Assembly (NCBI RefSeq): GCF_024347395.1
Contig: NZ_AP025473.1
Location: 620,001 to 684,000, forward strand
Direction: 5' to 3'
DNA: 64,000 nt
Source: Vibrio cortegadensis
GTDB taxonomy: Bacteria; Pseudomonadota; Gammaproteobacteria; Enterobacterales; Vibrionaceae
A model generated the notes under the pieces. The model saw only the letters and a program-made list of their open reading frames with translations. It did no database searches and was not told where the DNA came from. Both the position numbers and the translations under genes were made by a program. Positions within the stretch are counted from its first letter, which is position 1. Each line of letters begins with the position of its first letter. Below are positions 17,321-25,782 of the stretch, one piece after another.

Positions 17321-17929
17321 ATGAACAAATTTATCGTATTTGAAGGCTCAGACGCCTGTGGGAAAACTACGTTGAGCCAAATGTTCGCAGAAGATACAAG
17401 CACCGTAGTGCATACAGCTGTGGTTGATCAGGCCGCTAGTCTTAGAGAAACCATTGACGATTTTGAGTCAAAAGAGAGCGCATTTCTTTTCTTTCTGTTA
17501 AATAATTTTTTGAAGAGCAATGAAGTTGCTAGTGCGCTCGATACGGAAAACGTGGTACTAGATAGATATCTGTTTTCTACGTTGGCATACCAGAGTATTC
17601 TGCTTGGTAAAGAGACCGTCAAAGGTGTGTTTGACGCACTCAATGTGGCAAAGAAAATTGTGCTCCCGGATTTGGTCGTCTTTGTAAAGGCTGACACCGA
17701 GACCATTGATGGCAGAATTGATCGCCGTGGCGGAAAACTGCAATGGTATGGAGATGAAGTCACACAAAAACACTCGGTGGAAGTCGCGTACCAAACGATT
17801 TTTGAATGGTTTGATATCCCTATTATAGAAATTGATACCTCTGACAAGTTAGGGCTGGCAGTAGAAGAGAACTATCAGCGCATGAAAGGGTTGATAGCCG
17901 ACGCACTTGAAGAACAGGTCACCTCATAA
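17321..17929 (+). CDS. thymidylate kinase-like nucleoside monophosphate kinase of the viperin operon
   Basis: This is a 202-residue P-loop kinase. The P-loop GSDACGKT is at 9-16, the DRY motif (LDRYLFS) at 81-83, and the lid-like Arg-rich stretch DGRIDRRGGKL at about 130-140. This is the dTMP/NMP kinase fold. pVip operons often include such a kinase, thought to raise the supply of the nucleotide that viperin converts. It starts at ATG 17321 with AAGGA upstream and lies 33 bases after the RelE-like gene. The base specificity cannot be read from sequence. Confidence 0.82.
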   Translation: MNKFIVFEGSDACGKTTLSQMFAEDTSTVVHTAVVDQAASLRETIDDFESKESAFLFFLLNNFLKSNEVASALDTENVVLDRYLFSTLAYQSILLGKETVKGVFDALNVAKKIVLPDLVVFVKADTETIDGRIDRRGGKLQWYGDEVTQKHSVEVAYQTIFEWFDIPIIEIDTSDKLGLAVEENYQRMKGLIADALEEQVTS

Positions 17930-18256
17930 CCTTAAATTACGACACAAGCAATTTTGAACCGAATTACCAGTACAGGATTATCACCTTGGTGAAATTACCA
18001 TACACCAACTAATTCGGTGTTTTGAATTGATTGGGCACTCTATATTAGATTTGTCCAAAATCTTCCACCTCAGGCAGTGCGGTAAGCGGTGCCTGATTGC
18101 ATTTTGGGATACTAGAACTTATCTGGAAGCAGGACTGTTGAGCATTTACGTTAACTCGCTTTTGTCCAAACTTGTGCTAGACCGAACGGTCTGAAATTTG
18201 TAAACAGTTAGGAATTTGTCGTGCTCCAATTCACCGAGTTTTTTTAGTTCAAGTGA

Positions 18257-18370
18257 ATACCTTTGGCACGAAAGCTTTTACTGGGACATACAAATGTAGA
18301 TAACACGATCCGCTACCTTGGTGTTGAACTAGAAGATGCATTGTTACTTTCAGAAAGCACTGACTGTTAG
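18257..18370 (+). pseudogene. C-terminal stub of a tyrosine-family site-specific integrase
   Basis: In the plus frame of CTG 18281 the translation reads ARKLLLGHTNVDNTIRYLG then VELEDALLLSES, ending at TAG 18368-18370. LLGHxxxxxTxRYLGxExxDAL is the final motif of phage/plasmid tyrosine recombinases (His and Tyr of the active site). A stop at 18254-18256 closes the frame upstream and no Arg-containing catalytic core is present. So this is a decayed end of an integrase. Confidence 0.7.
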
Positions 18371-18377
18371 TTGAAAT

Positions 18378-18398
18378 GAACCCTATTCAATAGGGTTC
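18378..18398. terminator. perfect 21-bp palindrome after the integrase stub (terminator or att-like)
   Basis: GAACCCTATT-C-AATAGGGTTC begins seven bases after the integrase stop. The stem is 10 bp with one central base. It could be a terminator without a clear T-run, or part of an old attachment site. Confidence 0.5.
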
Positions 18399-18721
18399 TC
18401 ACGAGTTGATATTCAAAGAAGTTGTTGCCCCAATAAGTGAGTTAATGAGAATGTTCTCACAAGCTTAATCTATTTGAGGTTTCCATATAAAAACTAATGC
18501 GTTGTTAACTGGATAGGACATAAAACATTGCACCTTATGAATAGTGAGAATGTCCGCAGGATGTTGAGAGATTGTTACGCTGCATTATGTAAACATTGCT
18601 TAATTTGATTAACCTTTAGAGGTCTGATTTTAAAGTTGTTTATTGAGGACATGGTCTGAAAACTCTGTTAGATTTCCCTGGAAACCTTGTATTTCTTACC
18701 CTAGGAGAATAACTGCCACCT

Positions 18722-21700
18722 ATGTGCTCGAAACTATATTTACAGCGTACTCTCTTAAGTGAAAACAAAACACTCTCTGAAGTAGAGCTGTTATCTAATT
18801 CAAATTGCGTTGTCGTGTTAGCCGAGCCTGGGGGCGGTAAAACCGAACTTCTCGGAAGTTTGGCTCAACTATTAGGTACATCTTCAGTTACAGCAACCAA
18901 ATTCGTACATTTAGGTACTCAACACGAGAATGTACCACTTGTTATTGATGCTTTTGATGAACTGGCTAAACTTGACCAAAGTAGTATTTATAAACTTCTC
19001 GCATGTATAACGACTGCAAAGCCAACTCACGTCGTTATTTCTAGCAGGTCTAGTGAGTGGGATATAACCGCCACAAATGCAATTGAGAGTTTTTTAGGAA
19101 TTACACCGTTGGTGGTTAGACTTTGCGAGTTCGGTGACACTGAGCAACGCGCTATCTTTGAGCATCATGCACCAAGAGAAGATTACGCTAGATTCTATTC
19201 AGAAGTGTGTAGGTTTGATCTGCAATCACTGCTGCCAAATCCACAGTTCCTAAAAATGTTTGCTGACGCTTATCTTGAAAGCGAAAGAAAATTTAAAAAT
19301 AAGCAATCTATCTTCAGACTCGCAGTGGAACGTTTAGCTAGGGTGGAAAGTCTGAGTTTATCAAGAACCAATCCGTCACTTTCAGCGAATCAAAAAGTCG
19401 ATTTTTCGTCAGAGATATTTGCCAAACTGCTATTGTCAGGCGCAGAAGGTGTAAGTATCAGCGAATTCGAAGAAAACCGTGTATATCCTTTGCTCACATC
19501 ACTTGCTGGTAACAAGCAAGCAATTTTCAATGTGCTTGCGACACGACTTTTCAAGCCTGGGGATAATAGTGACCAACACCGTCCAGTCCACAAGATCGTA
19601 GCTGAATATTGCGCAGCCGCCTATCTTACAAAGCGAATAGTGGATCCAAAAGATGATTTAACACTGAACCAATGCCTACCAATTATTGCGCCCAACTCTA
19701 CCGTAAGAGATGAACTTCGAGGACTACTGGGCTGGATGGCTGCTTTAGGAAATAAAGCTATTCAACATGCAGCAATTGAACTTGACCCTTACGCTGTTCT
19801 CGCAAACGGAGATCCTTCCCAGCTCGAACCTTCATCTAAGCAATTACTTTTATCGAAACTGAGGGATATCGAAGAAGCAGATCCATATTTTAGAAGAAGC
19901 GACTTTTGGCGTAGATTCAGTGTTACAGGCTTTTTTACAGAAGATATTGTTGGAGATATCCAAATACTACTGAGTAGTAAAAGCGATGGACAACTACGTG
20001 ATCTAATTCTTGAACTATTGATTGAGTCTCCTATCGCTCACCTTTTGATAGATGAGTTGCGTCAGATCCTCTTTGAGCCTCGAGAAGAAAAGTACAATCG
20101 GATCTATGCAATTAAATGTCTTTTGGGTTGTACCACCTATGAGCCTGAACCAGACTTGATGAAGCTCTTATCTGAGGCAAGCCCAGAGTCACTTACGGTG
20201 GCCGAGAAAGCAATGGAGCATCTTGAGTTAAAGATGTTCGACTTAGCATTTCTTGAGAAGTATTTTTTGGCTTGTGCCAATCTATATCCCAAAAGTAGGG
20301 ATCGATTGGAGCGAGTGATTGGAGAACATTACTTTATAAAATCCCTAATCATTAGATTAGACAAAGGAACCCTCGAGAAACTGTTAGATAGACTTACTAT
20401 AAATCTTAACTGTAGCTGTGGTTTGAAGTCATATGAATGTTATTGTCGAAACGGTATAAGTAAAATCGTCGGATATATGCTCGACCATTATTTCAATATG
20501 GCACTACCACCGTTTGAGCCATTACGCGTTTGGAACTGGGTTGCAAATTTAAACTTCCATGGAAGCATGGGGCCAAAAGACAGTTGTTCCGTCCAAGTTT
20601 TATATGAAAATAGTGAATTGAGACAAGGGATTCTCACCCATGTTTTCACGGGGTTAAAAGACCGTGAACAAATATTTGATACCAAGATACACAAGTTCGA
20701 CTTTCAATCGCATTCCGGCCTCCGTTTATCTATAGAAGACTGTAAATTTATAGCTGATCTAGCATTTGATACAGATAACCCTGAACTATGGGGAAGCTTT
20801 ATTACAGGGCATTCTAGACACCGTAAGCCAGAGGAAAGAGGCGTAGATGCTTTACGTTACCACATGCGAACTCAGGCACTGGAGAAGCCTTTGTTCATGC
20901 GTGAGTGGGCTAAATGCAATAGGGCTGCCTCACGATTTGAGAAAGAAAACTATCGACGTTGGAATGCAAAAAGCAATCGAATGTCTCGCCGCTATAAAAA
21001 GCGACAAAATGATATCCATGCTGAAAATATTCAATATCTCCGAGATAACAGAGAGCTTGTCGAAAGTGGTCGTCATTGGAGCTTTTTGGTCTATTTCGCG
21101 CAGGTAGTGCTTACAGAACCAAAAGATATTGTTCTGAAATTTGGCGACGAGGAGATTGTGAAAAACGCTCTCAAGAATTGCCATGAATTCATAGAACCAG
21201 AAGTACCTAGCTTAAACAAACTGGCGGAGTTGCGATGCGCTTCCAAGGGGTTACATGTTGAAACTATCCTTTTCGCATCTTGCATTGAAATAATGCGAGA
21301 GTATAAAAACCTAGATAGTGTTAAGCCAGAGTTATTACTTGCTCTGAAGACCAACTTTAATATTCACTACGATGCGGTTGATGAAATCGAGTACAACGCT
21401 CTAAAAGCAGAAGTCAACCGCATACTTTTTTCTAGTATTGAATCCATTGAACAATTCCTTCGTTCTTATGTTGAACCTCAGTTGGCAGATTCTCAGTGTC
21501 CTTATCCGCGGGTTGAGTTGTTGGAGTCTGACCAGATATTCAGCCCTTTGAAGGCTAATTTATCAATCGAATGGCTCGAGCGTTTCGATGAACTCGATAC
21601 TTCCGTACTTGGTACGCTGTTCAATCTCGCAGCGCAGTTCGGAGATAAAAATAAGCTCAATGAAATCATTCTAACTCGCTGTTCCAACTTTTCGTCTCAA

Positions 21701-22765
21701 TTTCCTGAACCTACGGGTGATGAAAAGATCGAACAGAGGCGAAAATTTTGGTTCCTTCGAGCCTTCTATTTTCTGGATCTAGAAGTTGCGAAGCCATACT
21801 TTGATTGGCTTAAGACTGATAGAGACTCTCTGCTACTGTTCGAGGGTCGCTCGAGTAGAATGAGTAGAGGCAGTTACTCATACTGGCCAAATCTAACATC
21901 CACTAAGATCGAATCCATTTTATTTGCTTTCTTTAATCAATGGCCAAAGGTTCACCTCCCTAGTAGTTATGGAACGGAAAGCCCAAAGGGCGAAACTGCA
22001 TATCGTTTTATTACTGGAATTATATGGTCAATAGGCAGCGATTCGCCTGATGAGGCGATTCCAGTTCTTAATCGCCTCATTGAAGATCACAGGTTTGGTG
22101 ATATTCATCGTGAGTTGAAAAGCTTAAAAGCAGAACAATTGCGGAAAAATTCGCTGAGAGACTTCGATCCGCCTACTCCAGAAAGAGTTGTGGATATGCT
22201 GGACAATAATGCAGTTGTTACGGTGGAAGGTCTAAGACAAATTGTTCTTCAAAAACTTGCAGACTATCAGAAGGATATAGATGGAGGAGAATTCAACGCT
22301 GCTACGCGATTTTACACGAAAAATGGTAGCGGAAAGAATGTACATCGAAATGAAGTCAGCTGTGTTGAGATAATTGCTGAACGTTTGAATTTGGTACTTC
22401 AGCCTCAAAATATTTCTATTACTTCTGAGTATCAGACGAGGAACCAAAATAGAATTGACATAACAGCAGCGAAAACAATAGCAGGTAAAAGGCGACTGCT
22501 CGTAATAGAAGCTAAAGGGCAATGGCACAAGGATTTGTATACAGCAGCCTCTGCTCAGTTGTATCAACGCTACTCAATTCACCCAGATGCAGAGCAGCAG
22601 GGTATATATCTCGTCATATGGTTTGGTTCTGATGGCGTTATTGCTGGGCGCAAGAAAATTGGGATTGCTTGTGCGCAGGATCTAAAATTAAGTATTGAAG
22701 CAAAGTTGCCATCAGAACTAAAAGGATTGATCGATGTATTTGTCTTAGATGTATCGCTTTGCTAA
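18722..22765 (+). CDS. NACHT/STAND-like NTPase with C-terminal PD-(D/E)XK nuclease (candidate anti-phage effector)
   Basis: This is a 1347-residue protein. It starts with a P-loop NTPase: Walker A AEPGGGKT (34-41), Walker B LVIDAFDE (73-80), and a VVISSRSSEW sensor-1-like strand near 104. A VHKIVAEYCAAAYL segment near 295 has the pattern seen at the end of NACHT modules. The middle ~800 residues are helix-rich and may be a HEAT/TPR-like sensor, with a CxC-x6-CxC cluster near 563-574 that may bind Zn. The C-terminus has a PD-(D/E)XK core: D1246 in NRIDITA, then VIEAKGQ with E1263 and K1265, and a conserved QLYQRY helix at ~1279. No N-terminal effector is present. AGGAG at 18703-18707 is 14 bases from ATG 18722; an in-frame CTG at 18713 is better spaced. 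I know no named family for this exact layout. Confidence 0.78.
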   Translation: MCSKLYLQRTLLSENKTLSEVELLSNSNCVVVLAEPGGGKTELLGSLAQLLGTSSVTATKFVHLGTQHENVPLVIDAFDELAKLDQSSIYKLLACITTAKPTHVVISSRSSEWDITATNAIESFLGITPLVVRLCEFGDTEQRAIFEHHAPREDYARFYSEVCRFDLQSLLPNPQFLKMFADAYLESERKFKNKQSIFRLAVERLARVESLSLSRTNPSLSANQKVDFSSEIFAKLLLSGAEGVSISEFEENRVYPLLTSLAGNKQAIFNVLATRLFKPGDNSDQHRPVHKIVAEYCAAAYLTKRIVDPKDDLTLNQCLPIIAPNSTVRDELRGLLGWMAALGNKAIQHAAIELDPYAVLANGDPSQLEPSSKQLLLSKLRDIEEADPYFRRSDFWRRFSVTGFFTEDIVGDIQILLSSKSDGQLRDLILELLIESPIAHLLIDELRQILFEPREEKYNRIYAIKCLLGCTTYEPEPDLMKLLSEASPESLTVAEKAMEHLELKMFDLAFLEKYFLACANLYPKSRDRLERVIGEHYFIKSLIIRLDKGTLEKLLDRLTINLNCSCGLKSYECYCRNGISKIVGYMLDHYFNMALPPFEPLRVWNWVANLNFHGSMGPKDSCSVQVLYENSELRQGILTHVFTGLKDREQIFDTKIHKFDFQSHSGLRLSIEDCKFIADLAFDTDNPELWGSFITGHSRHRKPEERGVDALRYHMRTQALEKPLFMREWAKCNRAASRFEKENYRRWNAKSNRMSRRYKKRQNDIHAENIQYLRDNRELVESGRHWSFLVYFAQVVLTEPKDIVLKFGDEEIVKNALKNCHEFIEPEVPSLNKLAELRCASKGLHVETILFASCIEIMREYKNLDSVKPELLLALKTNFNIHYDAVDEIEYNALKAEVNRILFSSIESIEQFLRSYVEPQLADSQCPYPRVELLESDQIFSPLKANLSIEWLERFDELDTSVLGTLFNLAAQFGDKNKLNEIILTRCSNFSSQFPEPTGDEKIEQRRKFWFLRAFYFLDLEVAKPYFDWLKTDRDSLLLFEGRSSRMSRGSYSYWPNLTSTKIESILFAFFNQWPKVHLPSSYGTESPKGETAYRFITGIIWSIGSDSPDEAIPVLNRLIEDHRFGDIHRELKSLKAEQLRKNSLRDFDPPTPERVVDMLDNNAVVTVEGLRQIVLQKLADYQKDIDGGEFNAATRFYTKNGSGKNVHRNEVSCVEIIAERLNLVLQPQNISITSEYQTRNQNRIDITAAKTIAGKRRLLVIEAKGQWHKDLYTAASAQLYQRYSIHPDAEQQGIYLVIWFGSDGVIAGRKKIGIACAQDLKLSIEAKLPSELKGLIDVFVLDVSLC

Positions 22766-22796
22766 TACCCTACTTAAACTTATCCGAAACACTTGG

Positions 22797-22816
22797 CTTA
22801 GAGCACCAACTCTAAG
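22797..22816 (+). terminator. possible terminator of the NTPase-nuclease gene
   Basis: CTTAGAG pairs with CTCTAAG around CACCAA, 32 bases after the stop codon, followed by TTGTTTATG. The stem is short, so the call is tentative. Confidence 0.4.
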
Positions 22817-22951
22817 TTGTTTATGTCCAGAAACGAGTCAGAACACAAAAAAGAGTGTGTGATCACTGAGCGATTCCGAGTTTGCGCAGCAGAACGCGCA
22901 ATACCGGCGTATTACAAAGCCACCGAAAAAAGTGGCTTATTGAATTTAAAA

Positions 22952-23395
22952 TTAATCCTCTATATGACTTTTTCGAGGTAGTTTATGTATCATCCAATAG
23001 CCTACGCTCATAGCTAACACGACGGATGCGATTGCAAAAAGATAATTTGCACTCGTTGATTCAATGTCAATAATAATCACCTTTCGAGCGATAGCCATTA
23101 AAGCTGTAGCCATTACTATTTTGACATGAATGACATTATCTCTAAGGTAAACGGTGATATTGATGAAAATTTCTATCGCGATTAGTACTGCCATAAATGC
23201 ACCAAAAGTGGCTAGCATGTCTGATATTGTCAAAATAAAGAATGGCGGCGATGTCAGCTTCTTATATAGAATCCATGACACATCAACGACACCCATAATA
23301 ATTACAAATACCATAAGAATAGATAGTACTCTTACCGACCAGTGAATAACGACTTGTAGGCTACTTGAGAATCTATCATTATTGTCAATTTTCAT
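22952..23395 (-). CDS. PsiE-family phosphate-starvation-inducible membrane protein
   Basis: This is a 147-residue protein with four hydrophobic helices (about 14-40, 52-80, 92-105 and 115-132). The segment IAIEIFINITVYLRDN followed by VKIVMATALMAIARKVIII matches the PsiE family. E. coli PsiE is induced by phosphate starvation, but its activity is not known. The gene follows the tandem universal stress protein by 14 bases on the same strand and is probably co-transcribed with it. Confidence 0.8.
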   Translation of the reverse strand: MKIDNNDRFSSSLQVVIHWSVRVLSILMVFVIIMGVVDVSWILYKKLTSPPFFILTISDMLATFGAFMAVLIAIEIFINITVYLRDNVIHVKIVMATALMAIARKVIIIDIESTSANYLFAIASVVLAMSVGYWMIHKLPRKSHIED

Positions 23396-23409
23396 ATCGT
23401 TAACTCCAT

Positions 23410-24360
23410 TTACCGCGTCGTGGACACAATGGGAGAAATAAACTCACTTGGTTTTAAGGTAACAACGGTTGCATTTAATTTATTTAGCCAATATTCAGCC
23501 TTGTTCCCCATTAAATATCCGGCAATACCGGTTCGCGACATGGATCCTAGGAAAGTGACATCAATTGAGTTTTGTTCAATAAATGTTGGGAGTAGCTCTT
23601 TGGCATGGCCTTGTATTAGCTCGATATGAACATTAACGGTATTGTTATTATCTACAAGGTTATCTATGAGAGCTCTCATTTTTCTCGCACGTTCAATCTT
23701 CATTTTCTCTTTAAGAATCGCGATATCAGTATCGTTATAGCCACTCCATTTTCGCAAGAAGCCTTCAGACTCTAGCTCCCATATGTGGCACAGAACTAAC
23801 TCAGAATTTGTTGCTTTGCATAAATCGTATGCAGAATTGAGTATTCTCTTACACAGATCAGCACTTACTTGTTCATCAAGGTCTATTGCCGCTAAGATTT
23901 TTTTGGACGAATGCAATTCGCGAGTGGTAGACCAAATAGGAATCTCAGATTTACGCATTAGATGAAGTGTTGTGCTCCCTCTTTGACAGGCATGAGACTT
24001 ACTTTTTCGATGGCTATCAATCACTATAAAATCAGAACCTTCAGATCTGGCACACTGAATTATCTCTATGAACGGGATACCGATTCTTACTTGAACATTA
24101 AAATCGATATTTTTATATTTACCTTTTAATTCACTTACAAGTGTTCTTAATTGTGAATAGTATATTTTGGTGACTTTATCGAGAATATCTAACGTTTTTA
24201 CAGAATATTGACTAATTTCTTTTAGCTCATCCATATCCTCGATAACCATTAATAACGTAATTTTTGATTCACATTCATCTGCGATATTAAGTATATTGTT
24301 GAGAGATGACGTTATCTTTTGTTCAGGTGCTACTGGGACTAGTAATTGTTTAAATAACAT
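23410..24360 (-). CDS. tandem-domain universal stress protein (UspE-like)
   Basis: This 316-residue cytoplasmic protein has two Usp domains. The first (~1-150) begins MLFKQLLVPVAPEQK and ends near SEIPIWSTTREL; the second (~155-310) ends with DVTFLGSMSRTGIAGYLMGN then LNATVVTLKP. The second domain's GSxSRxGxxGxxxGN resembles the UspE type of ATP/lipid-binding fold. It has a strong ribosome site (GGAGGCAAC before ATG). It heads a two-gene unit with psiE and is divergent from a LysR gene over ~170 bases, which may control it. Confidence 0.85.
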   Translation of the reverse strand: MLFKQLLVPVAPEQKITSSLNNILNIADECESKITLLMVIEDMDELKEISQYSVKTLDILDKVTKIYYSQLRTLVSELKGKYKNIDFNVQVRIGIPFIEIIQCARSEGSDFIVIDSHRKSKSHACQRGSTTLHLMRKSEIPIWSTTRELHSSKKILAAIDLDEQVSADLCKRILNSAYDLCKATNSELVLCHIWELESEGFLRKWSGYNDTDIAILKEKMKIERARKMRALIDNLVDNNNTVNVHIELIQGHAKELLPTFIEQNSIDVTFLGSMSRTGIAGYLMGNKAEYWLNKLNATVVTLKPSEFISPIVSTTR

Positions 24361-24531
24361 GTTGCCTCCAAATTAACTGTGATTCGTTGTGCTTTACAAA
24401 AACAATACGTCACCGTATGTATTAATAATAATTAATAATAACAATGATGATCATAGATATTTATCTATACTTAAATTCAGCTTAACTGGCTAAGCTCTTA
24501 GAAATTAGGCATAGAACACAGAGGACGATAT

Positions 24532-25500
24532 ATGCAATTATTGAGAAATCGGTTGTCCAATTTTCGGAGTTTTCGAGTATTTCTTACCGTCTATGAAGAA
24601 GGTTCAGTTTCGAAGGCTGCTAAAGTTTTAAACCTGACTCAACCAACGGTTTCAATACAGCTTAAGCAGTTTTCGGAGCTTCTTTCTGTCGAGCTTTACT
24701 ACTTGCAAGGAAAAAAACTGGTGTTCACCGAAGCGGGCCATATTACCGCTCGGTATTGCATGCAAATCGTGCAAAACGTCGACGATTTAGAGATTGAAAT
24801 TGCCAATTTGACACAATTAAAATCGGGAACGTTAAAAGTAGCAGCCGTGACATCTTGTGAGTATTTTGTTCCACATTTAATAGGAAGCTTCTTAGATAAA
24901 CATCCTATGGTGGACATCGTTTTGAAAGTAGACAATCGAGACAGCATAAAAGAAAGGTATATAAATGGTCGAGATGACTTGTACTTATTCAGTCATATTG
25001 ATAGTGATATGAAAGGCGATGTTGTCCCTCTTTTTCCCAATAATTTATATGCCATTGCGAACAAAAGTCATCCTCTTGCTCTTAAAGAACGCGTTACTTT
25101 ACGGTCACTGGCAGGTTTTTCTTGGATCTTACGAGAGCAAGGCTCAGGCACTCGCCAAGCAATAGAAAAACACCTTGAGCGGCACGATTTAAATATAAAG
25201 CCCAAATTTGTAATGGAGAGCAATGAAGCAATTAAACATTGTGTTATGGCTGGTATGGGGCTTTCTATCCTCTCTGAATATGCCTTAACCCAAGAGAATC
25301 CAGATAACATCGCTATATTGTCAGTCGACACGTTCCCTATTGAAACGCACTGGAATCTTGTCTTTCCGAGTACCAAGCAACAAAGTCCACTCAGCCAAGC
25401 ATTCATGGCGCATCTTATTGACTATAAAAAAATACTGAAAGACAGTTTGATCAAAAAAGAAATGTCTCAATTTTTTAGATTGCATAACATTTCAACTTAA
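24532..25500 (+). CDS. LysR-family regulator, CbbR-like
   Basis: This is a 322-residue LysR regulator. The winged helix shows FLTVYEEGSVSKAAKVLNL then TQPTVSIQLKQ, the TQPxVSxQxK form typical of CbbR/CysB-like members, with the effector domain from ~95. AGAGGA sits six bases before the ATG. It is divergent from usp-psiE, its likely target. CbbR itself controls CO2 fixation, but no such genes are nearby, so the likeness is only at family level. Confidence 0.88.
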   Translation: MQLLRNRLSNFRSFRVFLTVYEEGSVSKAAKVLNLTQPTVSIQLKQFSELLSVELYYLQGKKLVFTEAGHITARYCMQIVQNVDDLEIEIANLTQLKSGTLKVAAVTSCEYFVPHLIGSFLDKHPMVDIVLKVDNRDSIKERYINGRDDLYLFSHIDSDMKGDVVPLFPNNLYAIANKSHPLALKERVTLRSLAGFSWILREQGSGTRQAIEKHLERHDLNIKPKFVMESNEAIKHCVMAGMGLSILSEYALTQENPDNIAILSVDTFPIETHWNLVFPSTKQQSPLSQAFMAHLIDYKKILKDSLIKKEMSQFFRLHNIST

Positions 25501-25592
25501 ACAAAAGATGCGTAATGAGTACCATTTATTTAACCGCAGCTTGATTGAGCATAATTCTACAGGCACATTAATAATTAATATTTTTCTAAATT

Positions 25593-25614
25593 AGCCATTC
25601 CGGTAAAACGGAAT
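25593..25614. terminator. hairpin downstream of the CbbR-like gene
   Basis: CCATTCCG pairs with CGGAATGG around GTAAAA, about 90 bases past the LysR stop. A short A-rich run follows rather than T's, so it may be a hairpin of another kind. Confidence 0.4.
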
Positions 25615-25730
25615 GGTCCAAAAATGAATTAATAGACAAGCCATCGGCGGTGTGCTCACCAATCAGTATGCATTCAATTGACAGCTTGATACGGTGGTGG
25701 GGGATTTATTGAGGGACTTGGAACATATTC

Positions 25731-25758
25731 AGGTTGTCGGCATGCATACCGACAACCT
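25731..25758 (-). terminator. perfect 10-bp hairpin downstream of hcr
   Basis: AGGTTGTCGG pairs with CCGACAACCT around an 8-base loop, 25 bases past the hcr stop on the minus strand. No T-run follows on that strand, so it could be a stabiliser rather than a classic terminator. Confidence 0.5.
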
Positions 25759-25782
25759 AGATGACTGAAATACTAAATGTGT

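Larger units (their letters stand above)
17930..18721. other. 792-bp gap between viperin operon and NTPase-nuclease gene
   Basis: Apart from an integrase stub and a 21-bp palindrome (listed separately), I see no gene. An imperfect AGGCA/TGCCT hairpin near 18072-18092 and a 6-bp palindrome AGACCG-AA-CGGTCT near 18179 are of unknown meaning. The last ~200 bases presumably hold the promoter of the large gene. Confidence 0.5.

Noticed and set aside
17428..17847. 139-codon minus-strand frame
   Set aside because: Antisense shadow of the kinase gene; Ser-rich composition typical of a reversed frame.
22232..22567. 111-codon minus-strand frame
   Set aside because: Antisense to the nuclease domain of the large gene; no supporting start signal.
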